DNA from: Candidatus Gastranaerophilales bacterium
Lineage (GTDB): Bacteria; Cyanobacteriota; Vampirovibrionia; Gastranaerophilales; Gastranaerophilaceae
Assembly: GCA_944323925.1 (NCBI GenBank)
Contig: CALUUI010000004.1
Coordinates: forward strand, 1 to 64,000
Reading direction: 5' to 3'
Length of the DNA stretch: 64,000 nucleotides
Made by a program: the position numbers and the translations under genes. Positions 45,397 through 54,180 of this stretch are shown here, piece after piece; position 1 is the stretch's first letter; each line of letters opens with the position of its first letter. Below the pieces are notes generated by a model. It saw nothing but the letters and a program-made list of their open reading frames with translations, had not been told where the DNA came from and ran no database searches.

Positions 45397-46353
45397 TTAG
45401 TCGTCAGCGTGACCAGCAGTACCAAGAACTTGCATTTTGTGTTTAACAAGTTCTTTAACAGCAGTTCTACCAGGACCCATATATTCACGAGGGTCAAATT
45501 TTTCAGGATGTTCAACAAAGAATTCTCTGATGGTAGAAGTCATTGCTAATCTTAAGTCTGTATCAATGTTAATCTTAGCAACGCCATTCTTAGCTGCATA
45601 AGCAAGCATTTCTTCAGGAACGCCTTGAGCATCAGGAAGATTACCACCAAATTGGTTGCATTTATCAACAAGATACTTAGGTACTGAAGAAGAACCGTGA
45701 AGAACGATTGGGAAGTCATATCCTGTTACAGCATTGATTGCTTTTTTACATTCAGCTAATCTTTCAAAGTCTAATTTAGCTTCACCTTTGAATTTGTAAG
45801 CACCGTGAGATGTACCAATAGCAATAGCTAATGAATCACAACCGGTTTCTTTAACAAATCTTGCTGCTTCTTCAGGGTCTGTGTATGTAGCGTGTTTTGC
45901 TGCAACTTTTACATCGTCTTCAACACCTGCTAATTTACCTAATTCAGCTTCTACTGAAACTCCTCTTTGGTGTGCATATTCAACAACTTGTTTTGTTAAA
46001 GCAATGTTTTCTTCAAGAGGGAAACGGCTTCCATCAATCATTACAGAAGAAAAACCACCATCAATACAAGCCTTACAAATATCAAAATCTGCACCGTGGT
46101 CTAAGTGTAAAGCGATTGGAACAGTTGTTGTTTCTAATGCTGCTTGTACTAATTTGATTAAATATGTTTGATTTGCATATTTTCTTGCACCAGCTGATAC
46201 TTGAAGTATGATTGGTGAACGTGTTTCGTCAGCTGCTTCTGCAATACCTTGCAAAATTTCCATATTGTTTACGTTGTAAGCACCTATTGCATATTTACCT
46301 GCTAGTGCTTTTTTGAACATTTCATTTGTTCCTACGAGTTTTCTTTCGCTCAT
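45397..46353 (-). CDS. fba: class II fructose-bisphosphate aldolase
   Basis: 318 residues. The zinc-dependent aldolase of glycolysis and gluconeogenesis. Metal and substrate motifs: GAYNVNNMEILQGI, SAGARKY, LHLDHGADFDICKACIDGGFSSVMIDGSR (positions 82-111), SVEAELGKLAG, AIGTSHGAYKFKG and VLHGSSSVP. The C-terminus KHKMQVLGTAGHADD fits the class IIB branch. SD AAGGAG. A single-gene unit with its own terminator. Confidence 0.96.
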   Translation of the reverse strand: MSERKLVGTNEMFKKALAGKYAIGAYNVNNMEILQGIAEAADETRSPIILQVSAGARKYANQTYLIKLVQAALETTTVPIALHLDHGADFDICKACIDGGFSSVMIDGSRFPLEENIALTKQVVEYAHQRGVSVEAELGKLAGVEDDVKVAAKHATYTDPEEAARFVKETGCDSLAIAIGTSHGAYKFKGEAKLDFERLAECKKAINAVTGYDFPIVLHGSSSVPKYLVDKCNQFGGNLPDAQGVPEEMLAYAAKNGVAKINIDTDLRLAMTSTIREFFVEHPEKFDPREYMGPGRTAVKELVKHKMQVLGTAGHADD

Positions 46354-46650
46354 TTGAGTCTCCTTATATATTTTAAAACCGTACTCTCATAAATTACTAC
46401 AAAAAAAATTCGATTACAACTTTTCTTTTTCTATAGACATATTTTTAGCTATCAGCCAGTAGTATAAATTTTATATATCCTATAAATATACCATGGTGGC
46501 TTATTGTTTATATGCTCTTAATAGGCTTAAATATAATTAAATCTTTTTCATACTTCCAACTATTCTTAATTCCAAGAGTCGCAAGACTCTTTTTTTTAGC
46601 TTAACCATATAATAATCCCTTAATTAAAAACTAAGGGATTTAAATGGATA
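46354..46650. other. gap with an orphan terminator and a tiny open frame
   Basis: 297 bases between two minus-strand genes. It holds a plus-strand terminator (46574-46597) with no plus-strand gene before it, an inverted repeat AATCCCTTA / TAAGGGATT (46614-46622 and 46632-46640), and a 23-codon minus-strand frame (46537-46608, MVKLKKRVLRLLELRIVGSM at its start) with AAGGGA seven bases upstream. Either a short plus-strand RNA or a tiny cationic peptide could be encoded. Neither is established. Confidence 0.5.
46574..46597 (+). terminator. orphan rho-independent terminator
   Basis: AAGAGTC-GCAA-GACTCTT with a stable GCAA-type loop, followed by six T on the plus strand. The genes on both sides run on the minus strand, so it must end an unannotated plus-strand transcript or be decayed. 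Confidence 0.65.
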
Positions 46651-48000
46651 TTATGCTGCTTGGTTAATATCATTTTGTGGCATTTGAGCCTTTAGGCTGT
46701 TCAAAGCATATTGGGCTGCAGCTCTAACTGTTTCATTATTATCACTGGCAATTAGGGCTTCATATATCGGTGTTAATTCTCTTGAATATTCATTCCTTTG
46801 TAAATAAATAAGAGCGTCAAGAGCTGAAAGTCTTATTGTATCATTGTCGCTTTTTAGAGAATTAACGATAGCTGAAAGTCCGGGTACATCTGTAATTGCT
46901 ACTGTTGTATTTGCTTCATCTTTAACTTCTTTTAAGAAAGCATTTGATAGTATAGCGAGAGTTGCAATTCCATATTCTTTATTTCGTTCAGCTAATTCAA
47001 GTTCTGAGAGCTTGTTTGCATAGTTTTTGTCTTCTTCAGAGATGTTGTAAGGAAGCACAATTTTGTCATCTGTTATGTGTTGTTGCTTTTGTGCATAATA
47101 TGCTTTGTAGTTTTCTATAATTTGATTTCTGATATTTGTTTGAGCTTCAGTTGGTCCTGAAAGGTTTGTTGTATCTTTATTTACAATATCAATTATGTTG
47201 TGAAATATTGGCTCAACTATGTAAGGATGAATAGTATCAGGGTTGTTATCTAAGCCAGCATCCATAATTTCTTTAAGTTGGAGTGCTTGAATATCGTAAT
47301 TTGTTGAATTTAAGTTTTCTGCGATTTCAATATAGTTTATTGCAGGAGAACCGTCTGATGGCGGAACAATTTCTACTTTAGAAATTTGTTTTGGAGCTGT
47401 TTCGTCAGGATCCTTTATTATTGGTGTATTTGTATTTTCTTGTAATTGTATATTTTGATTTTCCCCTGATTGGTCGGTTGTTTCATTATTCTGACTGTTG
47501 CGTAGCATTGTTTTCATTATATCCGGAGGTATAATTGTCAGAGCCGGTTGCTTATTATCAGTTGTTTGAATAGTAACATCTGAATCTTCTGTTGATTTAG
47601 CAGAAGTAGTTTCTTCTTTAGGCAATTCAGTATCTTCATTTTTTGTTTCTTTAGACACGGCATTTATTGTTGGTTTTAAATCTATATAAACAGGTGCAGG
47701 TACTGAAACGTGTTTCTTTTCAGGAATAACACTATCCGGTAATTCTACTACAGGCTTTGGTGATGGCAATTGGGGTTGGGGGTTTTGTATTTGTCTTTGT
47801 TTAAGCAACTCGGGGTATAGTTCCGCAGGAATTTGTTTTTCTTCGTATTTATAGATTTTTATGTTCGGTGGAGTCGCAGGCTGTGAAGTTTGATTTTGTT
47901 CTCCCACGTTTACTACCGGATTGTGAATATCTATTTTTACCCCATTATAATTTTGGGTTGTTAAATATGGATTTTTCCCTATTGCATCTGTTGTTGCCAT
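46651..48000 (-). CDS. proline-rich protein with C-terminal HEAT-like repeats
   Basis: 449 residues, no signal peptide. Residues 18-32 carry YNGVKIDIHNPVVNV, almost identical to a segment of the small protein encoded just upstream at 48058-48273. A long Pro/Glu/Thr/Gln-rich, probably unfolded stretch covers about 33-225. The C-terminal 220 residues are helical, with HEAT-like units such as GLSAIVNSLKSDNDTIRLSA and LDALIYLQRNEYSRELTPIY. It looks like a scaffold with a short linear docking motif. SD AAAGG. Not recognised beyond this. Confidence 0.75.
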   Translation of the reverse strand: MATTDAIGKNPYLTTQNYNGVKIDIHNPVVNVGEQNQTSQPATPPNIKIYKYEEKQIPAELYPELLKQRQIQNPQPQLPSPKPVVELPDSVIPEKKHVSVPAPVYIDLKPTINAVSKETKNEDTELPKEETTSAKSTEDSDVTIQTTDNKQPALTIIPPDIMKTMLRNSQNNETTDQSGENQNIQLQENTNTPIIKDPDETAPKQISKVEIVPPSDGSPAINYIEIAENLNSTNYDIQALQLKEIMDAGLDNNPDTIHPYIVEPIFHNIIDIVNKDTTNLSGPTEAQTNIRNQIIENYKAYYAQKQQHITDDKIVLPYNISEEDKNYANKLSELELAERNKEYGIATLAILSNAFLKEVKDEANTTVAITDVPGLSAIVNSLKSDNDTIRLSALDALIYLQRNEYSRELTPIYEALIASDNNETVRAAAQYALNSLKAQMPQNDINQAA

Positions 48001-48057
48001 TTTTTTTACCTTTCACACTTTTATATTATTATAAAGTAGTTTTTAATTATAAAATTG

Positions 48058-48273
48058 CTATTTTATTTCTTCTGCTTTTGTTTCTGTAACTTGAGGTTGT
48101 TGTGGCTCATAAATACTTGTTTGTGGAATGTCATAAATTGGTTGTGTGTATGCTGGTGGAATATTTACGGTTGGATTTTTAATATCGATTTTTACACCAT
48201 TGTAGCTTGCTGTTTCTCTGTTGCAGCATTGTGGACAATTACAATTTGGAATAATTGGTGAAATGTTTGGCAT
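48058..48273 (-). CDS. small Cys- and Pro-rich protein sharing the YNGVKIDI motif
   Basis: 71 residues. The N-terminus contains a cysteine cluster, CNCPQCC (residues 11-17), which could bind a metal. Residues 24-38 read YNGVKIDIKNPTVNI, matching YNGVKIDIHNPVVNV in the next gene. The rest is Pro/Gln/Tyr-rich and probably disordered. SD AAAGGA precedes the ATG. It lies 57 bases upstream of its partner gene and is probably cotranscribed with it. Function unknown. Confidence 0.7.
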   Translation of the reverse strand: MPNISPIIPNCNCPQCCNRETASYNGVKIDIKNPTVNIPPAYTQPIYDIPQTSIYEPQQPQVTETKAEEIK

Positions 48274-48375
48274 GTTGTCGTCCTTTCTATATAAACACTA
48301 ACGCTTATATAAAAATTGTAAATGAATAATATTGACTTTTTTGTAGTAAATTGTAACAAATATTTACACAAGTAA

Positions 48376-48975
48376 TTATAGTTTATTAATTACATCAAGT
48401 CCGTTGTAGTTAAATATTTTTTTAGTGTTTCCAAGTTTATATTCTTTGGCGAGTAATGCCCCTGCAATAGCTTCAAGTTGGGCAGCAGGAATCATGTTAC
48501 TTGGAAGATTATTAAAACCGTAATTAAGTTTTAGTGTAGATTGAAAGTACTTACAGTCTGCAGGACTTCGCTCTTTGTAGTTTGAATACAGATTGAGTTT
48601 TTGTCTTGTAAGATAGATTTCAAAGCGTTTTACGTCAATGTTGTTGCTTGCAAGTTTTGAAAAATAATCGCTGCCTCTTTGTGAAAAACGTTGCATCCAA
48701 TTATCTCTATTTAGAAAGTTTTGGTTTTCATGTATCCTTTGATAAGGTTTTGAAAGAACGCGCCACTTTCCATTAAGCATAGCATTATCCCAAGGTAATG
48801 ATACTAATATTATTGAATTTTTTATAGAAGGGAAATTATCAAAGAAAAAGACAATATCATTCATTGAAAATAATTTGTCGACGTATGATAACTTGCCGTT
48901 ATCTTCTAAAACAGCAACCCCGGACTCTATGGAAGAGTTTGCACCTATTGATAATCCAATATAATATTCTGTCAT
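48376..48975 (-). CDS. unknown protein, possibly RNase H-like fold (DUF429-like)
   Basis: 199 residues from ATG 48973-48975, which avoids overlap with motB; an ATG at 49002 would overlap it by 20 bases. The start YYIGLSIGANSSIESGVAVLEDNG has the beta-hairpin pattern of RNase H-fold proteins. SIILVSLPWDN, VKRFEIYLTRQKL and the late PAAQLEAIAGALLAKEY sit where DUF429 proteins have their conserved Asp/Glu elements. Several acidic positions differ, so activity is uncertain. No SD is visible; TATAAT lies six bases before the ATG, inside the end of motB. Confidence 0.6.
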   Translation of the reverse strand: MTEYYIGLSIGANSSIESGVAVLEDNGKLSYVDKLFSMNDIVFFFDNFPSIKNSIILVSLPWDNAMLNGKWRVLSKPYQRIHENQNFLNRDNWMQRFSQRGSDYFSKLASNNIDVKRFEIYLTRQKLNLYSNYKERSPADCKYFQSTLKLNYGFNNLPSNMIPAAQLEAIAGALLAKEYKLGNTKKIFNYNGLDVINKL

Positions 48976-48982
48976 AATTTGA

Positions 48983-50059
48983 TTATATACCAAAATCCTC
49001 ATCTGATGGTAATTTTACATCAAGCATTATAACAGGGACATCGTCTTTAGTTTTTAAATCATTATCTAAACTTTGGTAAACTGCTTGATTTTTTTTGATT
49101 GCTGATTTAGGAGGTAATTTATTATATTTGAGGTTTTTAGTTTCATTAATATCAGTATCAGAGTCGTTTGTTTTAAAGTTAAAATCGGTCATTTTAGCTG
49201 CATATTTAACATCATTAACAATTTTTTCTCTTTGTTTTTGGAGTTTAATTTGTTCTTCCATCGGAATTTTCTTTAAATCAATTCCTGGTTTTTCAGCTTC
49301 TTTATATTTATTTTTAAGTATCATTATTTCAATTCTTCTATTTTTTTCAGCATCTTGTTTAGAGTTGTTGTCAGCGACAGGTCTTGTATCAGCATAACCA
49401 ATAGCAGTAAAAAGCTGAGGGAAGAATTTAAATCTTTGTATCAGGTATCTTACGACAGAACAGGCTCTGGCAGCTGAAAGCTCCCAGTTAGATGGGTATT
49501 GTCTGGTAGAAATCGGTGCACTGTCAGTGTGACCTTCTACTCTCATATTGTGTAAAATGAATTTTTCACAGATTAGTACTCCTACTTTATCAAGCATTAA
49601 TTTAGCAGAAGGACTTAGATCTGCTGAAGCTGATTGAAATAAGTATCTGTCATCAAAGGTTAGTAGTAGTCCTCTTTCTGTTAATTTAGCAGAAACTCCA
49701 TCCAATTCATCATTTTTTACAAGTTCATTAATAATTTTTTCTATTTCTTGAAAAGAATTATCTTCATATTTGGCATTCATGTATTCAAACATAAGGCTAG
49801 GAATAAAAGAGTTTGCCATTGTTGATTCATCAAAGAATTTATCGCTGCTTTCTAAAATACTTTCTTGTCCGCTAAGTAGAGAATTAGCTTCAAAAGCTTT
49901 TCTTACAGCTTCTTCAAATTTTGTAAAATCAGCAATATCAACTTGAGAAAGTGCATATAAAACTACAAATGTAGCAAATAACAAGGTGATAAAATCGCCG
50001 TATGATACGAGCCATCGCTCAAGGTTTTCATGAGGTTCTTCTTTTTTCTTTTTTGCCAT
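48983..50059 (-). CDS. motB: flagellar motor stator protein MotB
   Basis: 358 residues. The ion-channel and peptidoglycan-anchoring stator subunit. One membrane span with the proton-binding aspartate in WLVSYGDFITLLFATFVVLYAL (about 17-38). The OmpA-like peptidoglycan-binding domain covers about 130-250 (VEGHTDSAPISTRQYPSNWE, LSAARACSVVRYL, NRRIEIMI). A Lys/Asp-rich tail of about 100 residues is longer than usual. The motA stop and motB start overlap (TAATG). MotB is distinguished from plain OmpA/Pal proteins by the span and its pairing with motA. Confidence 0.92.
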   Translation of the reverse strand: MAKKKKEEPHENLERWLVSYGDFITLLFATFVVLYALSQVDIADFTKFEEAVRKAFEANSLLSGQESILESSDKFFDESTMANSFIPSLMFEYMNAKYEDNSFQEIEKIINELVKNDELDGVSAKLTERGLLLTFDDRYLFQSASADLSPSAKLMLDKVGVLICEKFILHNMRVEGHTDSAPISTRQYPSNWELSAARACSVVRYLIQRFKFFPQLFTAIGYADTRPVADNNSKQDAEKNRRIEIMILKNKYKEAEKPGIDLKKIPMEEQIKLQKQREKIVNDVKYAAKMTDFNFKTNDSDTDINETKNLKYNKLPPKSAIKKNQAVYQSLDNDLKTKDDVPVIMLDVKLPSDEDFGI

Positions 50060-50832
50060 TATGCGCCTTTCTTTGGTGCAGTCGATTTGCTGTCTAAGAT
50101 GAAGGATTGTAATTTTCGTTCAATAAGTGCCGGTGATTCTCCTGCTTGAATAGATAAGATTCCTTCACAAATAACTGTCTTTGCGAGAAATACTTGTGCA
50201 TAGTTACATCTTAATCTGCTTGCAAAAGGTAGCATGACAAGGTTAGCAGCAAACAGACCATAAATTGTAGCAACGAAAGCGACCGCAATACCAGCACCCA
50301 ATTTTGACGGGTCTGATAAGTTCTGCATTACTTGGATTAACCCTAATACGGCACCGATAATACCTAATGTTGGTGAGTATCCGCCGAATGACTCAAATAC
50401 CTTTGCTGAAGTTGTAATTTTTGTTTCTAATTGTTCTATTTGGTTTTCCATAATCTCTCTTACAAGAGTTGGGTCTGTACCATCGGCAACAGCCTCTAAC
50501 CCTAACGTAAGCAATGGATCAGATGCGAGTGCTGCTTCTTTCTCAAGAGCAATAATACCTTCTTTTCTTGCTTTTGTTGCAAATCGCCCTATTTCAGCGA
50601 TTATTGCTGGTAAATCAACAACCGGCGGAATAAATATATCTTTTATCGACATTATTGCATCTTTTAGTACAGGCATTGGGAAACTTAAGAAAACAGCTCC
50701 TGATGTACCGCCAAGTACGATAAATGCAGCAGTTATTTGTATTAATTGACCAATGTTTCCGCCTTCCATTGCTTGACCTGTCAAAATGAAGGCTAAGCCC
50801 ATAAACAAACCTATTATTGCAAAAATATCCAT
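50059..50832 (-). CDS. motA: flagellar motor stator protein MotA
   Basis: 257 residues. Four membrane spans. The N-terminal pair is GLFMGLAFILTGQAMEGG and LIQITAAFIVLGGTSGAVFL. The cytoplasmic loop holds KARKEGIIALEKEAA and the LEAVADGTDPTLVREIMENQ stretch. The second pair carries the channel prolines in SPTLGIIGAVLGLIQVM and GIAVAFVATIYGLFAANLVMLPFA. Cotranscribed with motB. Confidence 0.94.
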   Translation of the reverse strand: MDIFAIIGLFMGLAFILTGQAMEGGNIGQLIQITAAFIVLGGTSGAVFLSFPMPVLKDAIMSIKDIFIPPVVDLPAIIAEIGRFATKARKEGIIALEKEAALASDPLLTLGLEAVADGTDPTLVREIMENQIEQLETKITTSAKVFESFGGYSPTLGIIGAVLGLIQVMQNLSDPSKLGAGIAVAFVATIYGLFAANLVMLPFASRLRCNYAQVFLAKTVICEGILSIQAGESPALIERKLQSFILDSKSTAPKKGA

Positions 50833-50956
50833 AACTTCTCCAATGTATTCTTTTTATTCTTATTTTAACGGGATTTTGTTTATTTTGTATCATATATTTG
50901 AAGTATTAACACTGGGTTTGAGCGTGTAAATTTTTGATTTGTATATATTTTTCTTG

Positions 50957-50965
50957 TGATATAAT
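50957..50965 (+). promoter_or_regulatory. extended -10 promoter of PC4-priA
   Basis: TGA-TATAAT at 50957-50965, a consensus extended -10. A TTGATT at 50934-50939 is 20 bases away and is probably not used. The leader is about 26 bases with SD GGGAGG before the ATG at 50998. Confidence 0.65.
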
Positions 50966-50997
50966 TTTCTTATTCAATAAAAAGGGAGGGTATATAA

Positions 50998-51237
50998 ATG
51001 GCTGATTCTAAAATTTTAGCAACTATTCAAAGAACTGATACTGAGCAATTACAAATTTCTGTTAGTGAATATAGGGGTAAAAGTTACTTTAATTTAAGAA
51101 TTTTTTATACAACAGATGATGGTGCAACTTGGCTTCCAACCAAAAAAGGTGTTACTTTTGCTCCTGATCAATTAGATATTTTATCGGATGCAATTGAAGA
51201 AGCGAAGAAAGAATTTATGTCAGAAGAAGAAGCATAA
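50998..51237 (+). CDS. PC4/p15-type single-stranded-DNA-binding protein
   Basis: 79 residues, one PC4 domain: LQISVSEYRGKSYFNLRIFY, DGATWLPTKKGVTFAPDQL and a final helix (LDILSDAIEEAKKEF). Bacterial PC4 proteins such as YdbC bind single-stranded DNA or RNA as dimers. Its stop overlaps the priA start by one base (TAATG), so it is coupled to the replication-restart helicase. This fits a DNA-metabolism role. Confidence 0.88.
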   Translation: MADSKILATIQRTDTEQLQISVSEYRGKSYFNLRIFYTTDDGATWLPTKKGVTFAPDQLDILSDAIEEAKKEFMSEEEA

Positions 51238-53435
51238 TGAAGTATGCACTTGTTCTTGTAAATATTACGGGTTTAGGTGTAAAGACATTTAGTTATCTTA
51301 TACCTGAGGAACTCAAAGATATTATCAAGATTGGACAACCCGTGCTTGTTCCGTTTGGAAGGCGCGGGCTTGTTAATGCTTTTATTGTTGGATTTTCGGA
51401 TTATTTACCGGGAGAGTTTACTCCTAAAAAAATTAGTAAAATTCTTGATGAAAAGCCTCTATTTTCACTTAAATATCTAAAATTACTAGAGTGGGTAGCC
51501 AATTATTATTGCACTGATTTAGTAACTGTAATCAATATGGCTATTCCAGAAAAATTTATTGAGATGTCCTCAAAGGTTTCTAAAACAATTGAGTTTGTTT
51601 CAAAAGACGGGGCGACAAAACGCCAACTTCAAATTTTAGAGAATTTGGAGAGTGTGGGAAAGTATTCTTTAAATAAATTTTTAAAAGAGTTTAAGACGAC
51701 ATTACCTACCATAAAAAAAATGGCTGATTCTGGATTTTTAAAGATAACTGATGAAGAAGTTTATAGGAATCCTTTGAGTATTTTTAAGGATATTAAAACA
51801 GAACCATTGTACGAACTATCTGGAGAACAAGAAAGAGTTTATCAGGAAATTTCTGCAAAAATGCGTTCACAAAAACCTCTTTTGCTTCATGGTATTACTG
51901 CATCAGGTAAAACAGAAGTATATTTCAGGTTAATAAAAGATGTTATCGATTCAGGAAAGAATGTTTTATTTTTGGCTCCGGAAATTGCTTTGGCATCTCA
52001 GTTAACCAAAAGACTTGCAAGAAAGTTTGGCATAGAAGATGTAGCAATATGGCACAGTAGTATTTCAGAAGGTGAAAAGTATGATGTATGGAAACGTTTG
52101 TATGACGATAAGGTAAAAATTCTTGCAGGTGTTCGTTCAGCAGTGTTTGCCCCGCTTAATAATATCGGACTTATTATTGTTGATGAGGAGCATGAGAGCG
52201 CATATAAACAATCAAATCCTGCGCCAAGGTATGATGCTAAGACCGTTGCGCAAAGGCTTGCACAGTTCCATCAAGCACCAATTCTATTAGGCTCTGCTAC
52301 TCCGGATATTTCAACTTATTATTTTGCAAGTAACAATAACAATCTTTTTGAATTACATAAGAGGTTTAATAATCATCCGCCTGCAAAAACCAAAGTTATC
52401 AACATGCAGGAGTATGGAAAAGCGTCATATAAAGGAATTATTTCAAAGCCTTTGCAGACTGAAATTACTAAAACCTTAGAAGAAAATCATCAGGTAATAT
52501 TGTTATTAAATAGACGAGGATTTTCGACCTCTACTCAATGTCAGGCCTGCGGGCATGTGATTGAGTGCCCGGACTGTTCTATTCCTATGATTTGGCATCA
52601 TACAGATAAAATTTTAAAATGCCATTATTGTAATAAAATTATGCCATTCCCTGATATTTGTCCAAATTGCGGATCAGATGCTTTAAGAAATACAGGAGTT
52701 GGAACTCAAAAAATTGAGGTACTTGTAAAAGAATTATATCCCGATGCTCGTATTGCAAGGATTGATAGCGATATTCTTGTCAGAAAAAATGCTCATATTG
52801 AGTTGTTGAATAAATTTCAAGCAGGTGAAATTGATATATTAATTGGTACTCAAATGATAGCCAAAGGTTTAGATAACCCTAATGTAACCCTAGTAGGTGT
52901 TTTGAGCGCCGATGCAGGGTTTTCACTACCTGATTTTAGAGCATCGGAACGTGGGTTTCAGTTATTAACTCAGGTTGCGGGGCGCTCGGGCAGAGGACAG
53001 GAGCAGGGACAGGTTATATTTCAATCTTATAACCCCTCTTATTATGCTTTTGAAAGTGCAAAAGAGCAAAATTATGAATCGTTTTATGCTAAAGAACTAA
53101 AATTAAGGCAGGAGTATGATTATCCCCCATTTAGCCAAATTATCAGATTGATTATAAGTTCAGAAAATAACTTTCGTGCTGAAAAATCGGCGATGGAAAT
53201 AGGAATGAGATTTTCACAAATGACTGATAAGCACGGATTTTCAGAATATCTTGAAATCCTCGGACCTTCACCTTGCATTATTGAAAAAATCAGCAATAAA
53301 TACAGATTTCAAATTTTGATAAAAAACAAGTTATCACAAAAAGGGCATCAGTTTGTTTCTTCGTTTTTAAACAAGATAATAATGCCTAAAGATATAAAAT
53401 TAGCTGTTGATGTTGATCCGTTGGATATTTTATAA
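51237..53435 (+). CDS. priA: primosomal replication-restart helicase PriA
   Basis: 732 residues. A 3'-5' DEAH-type helicase that reloads the replisome at stalled forks. N-terminal DNA-binding domain about 1-105, then a winged helix. Walker A is HGITASGKTEVYFRLI, Walker B IIVDEEHESAYKQ. The zinc-binding insert is CQACGHVIECPDCSIPM followed by CHYCNKIMPFPDICPNCGSD (eight cysteines). The motif V/VI region is GTQMIAKGLDNPNVTLVGV and LLTQVAGRSGRG. Complete. Confidence 0.96.
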   Translation: MKYALVLVNITGLGVKTFSYLIPEELKDIIKIGQPVLVPFGRRGLVNAFIVGFSDYLPGEFTPKKISKILDEKPLFSLKYLKLLEWVANYYCTDLVTVINMAIPEKFIEMSSKVSKTIEFVSKDGATKRQLQILENLESVGKYSLNKFLKEFKTTLPTIKKMADSGFLKITDEEVYRNPLSIFKDIKTEPLYELSGEQERVYQEISAKMRSQKPLLLHGITASGKTEVYFRLIKDVIDSGKNVLFLAPEIALASQLTKRLARKFGIEDVAIWHSSISEGEKYDVWKRLYDDKVKILAGVRSAVFAPLNNIGLIIVDEEHESAYKQSNPAPRYDAKTVAQRLAQFHQAPILLGSATPDISTYYFASNNNNLFELHKRFNNHPPAKTKVINMQEYGKASYKGIISKPLQTEITKTLEENHQVILLLNRRGFSTSTQCQACGHVIECPDCSIPMIWHHTDKILKCHYCNKIMPFPDICPNCGSDALRNTGVGTQKIEVLVKELYPDARIARIDSDILVRKNAHIELLNKFQAGEIDILIGTQMIAKGLDNPNVTLVGVLSADAGFSLPDFRASERGFQLLTQVAGRSGRGQEQGQVIFQSYNPSYYAFESAKEQNYESFYAKELKLRQEYDYPPFSQIIRLIISSENNFRAEKSAMEIGMRFSQMTDKHGFSEYLEILGPSPCIIEKISNKYRFQILIKNKLSQKGHQFVSSFLNKIIMPKDIKLAVDVDPLDIL

Positions 53436-53437
53436 AT

Positions 53438-53821
53438 TTACATAACTATATCAAGGTAGCTTTGCGGAAATTGTGATGCGGTTGATTTTGAAATACATCC
53501 TACATTAAGACTTTCTGCTATTAGTTTTATATTGTATGTTGCAGAGATTATTACAATTTTTGTTTTGTTATATTGAGATAATTTTCTTATCTGCTCAACG
53601 AACCATTCTCCTGCGTATTTAGGTGCAAAGTCTTCTTCCATCTGTAAATCGGTTATGATGATATCAAATGGCTCATTTATATTATTATAAACTTTATCAT
53701 AGCCTTCCCTTGCAGAAGCTGCGGTTTCAAACATTGCATTTGTACCGAGTAGCTCTCTTAGGATTAACATGTGTTGGTCGCGCCAACCTTTTACATCATC
53801 TACAATTAATATTTTCTTCAT
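53438..53821 (-). CDS. stand-alone response regulator receiver protein
   Basis: 127 residues from ATG 53819-53821. The start is fixed by an ATGA overlap with the aroH stop; a 29-codon extension inside aroH is rejected. Receiver landmarks: acidic pair D8-D9 in LIVDD, phosphoacceptor D58 in IIITDLQM, S93 in IISA and K112 in GCISKS. There is no output domain. No histidine kinase gene is nearby. It would act as a CheY- or Spo0F-like diffusible relay protein. Confidence 0.88.
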   Translation of the reverse strand: MKKILIVDDVKGWRDQHMLILRELLGTNAMFETAASAREGYDKVYNNINEPFDIIITDLQMEEDFAPKYAGEWFVEQIRKLSQYNKTKIVIISATYNIKLIAESLNVGCISKSTASQFPQSYLDIVM

Positions 53822-54168
53822 TTTCTTAGTTCGCTTGCACCTTTCAGATATATAAATTCTGGAGTAAAATTCTCTCCGCAGTTTACAACTATCATTACAC
53901 GAATACATTTTCGTAGTGAATTTTTTACCTTTAGTTCGTTATAGCACATCATTGGAATATCCTTCCAATGCAAATCTATTCTTGCAAATTTTGCAGGAAA
54001 TGCCGCATCCAAGTCGTCGGTCATTGTAAAAATTACATGGGAAATCATATCTAAATCAAGATTATTTTTTAGCACCATTTCAGAAAGAATTTCTATTGTT
54101 GCATTTTTAATATCTTCTTCTGTGTTGTTATCTACAGTTATGGCTCCTCGTATGCCTCTTGTAATCAT
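53818..54168 (-). CDS. aroH: chorismate mutase, AroH type
   Basis: 116 residues. Converts chorismate to prephenate for Phe and Tyr synthesis. Matches the trimeric B. subtilis AroH family: RGIRGAITVDNNTEEDI with the active-site arginine, TMTDDLDAAFPAKFAR, MMCYNEL with the glutamate, LRKCIRVMIVVN with the second arginine and FIYLKGA with the tyrosine. It starts 12 bases after fmt and overlaps the receiver gene by four bases. Confidence 0.94.
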   Translation of the reverse strand: MITRGIRGAITVDNNTEEDIKNATIEILSEMVLKNNLDLDMISHVIFTMTDDLDAAFPAKFARIDLHWKDIPMMCYNELKVKNSLRKCIRVMIVVNCGENFTPEFIYLKGASELRK

Positions 54169-54180
54169 ATTTCCCCCTCT

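Noticed and set aside
48983-50059. Reading the MotB gene as a general OmpA/Pal-type envelope protein
   Set aside because: The single span with the channel aspartate (SYGDF) and direct coupling to motA identify a stator subunit.
53822-53908. 29-codon extension of the receiver protein
   Set aside because: It lies in aroH out of frame; receiver domains begin with the KKILIVDD strand, and the ATGA overlap fixes the start.
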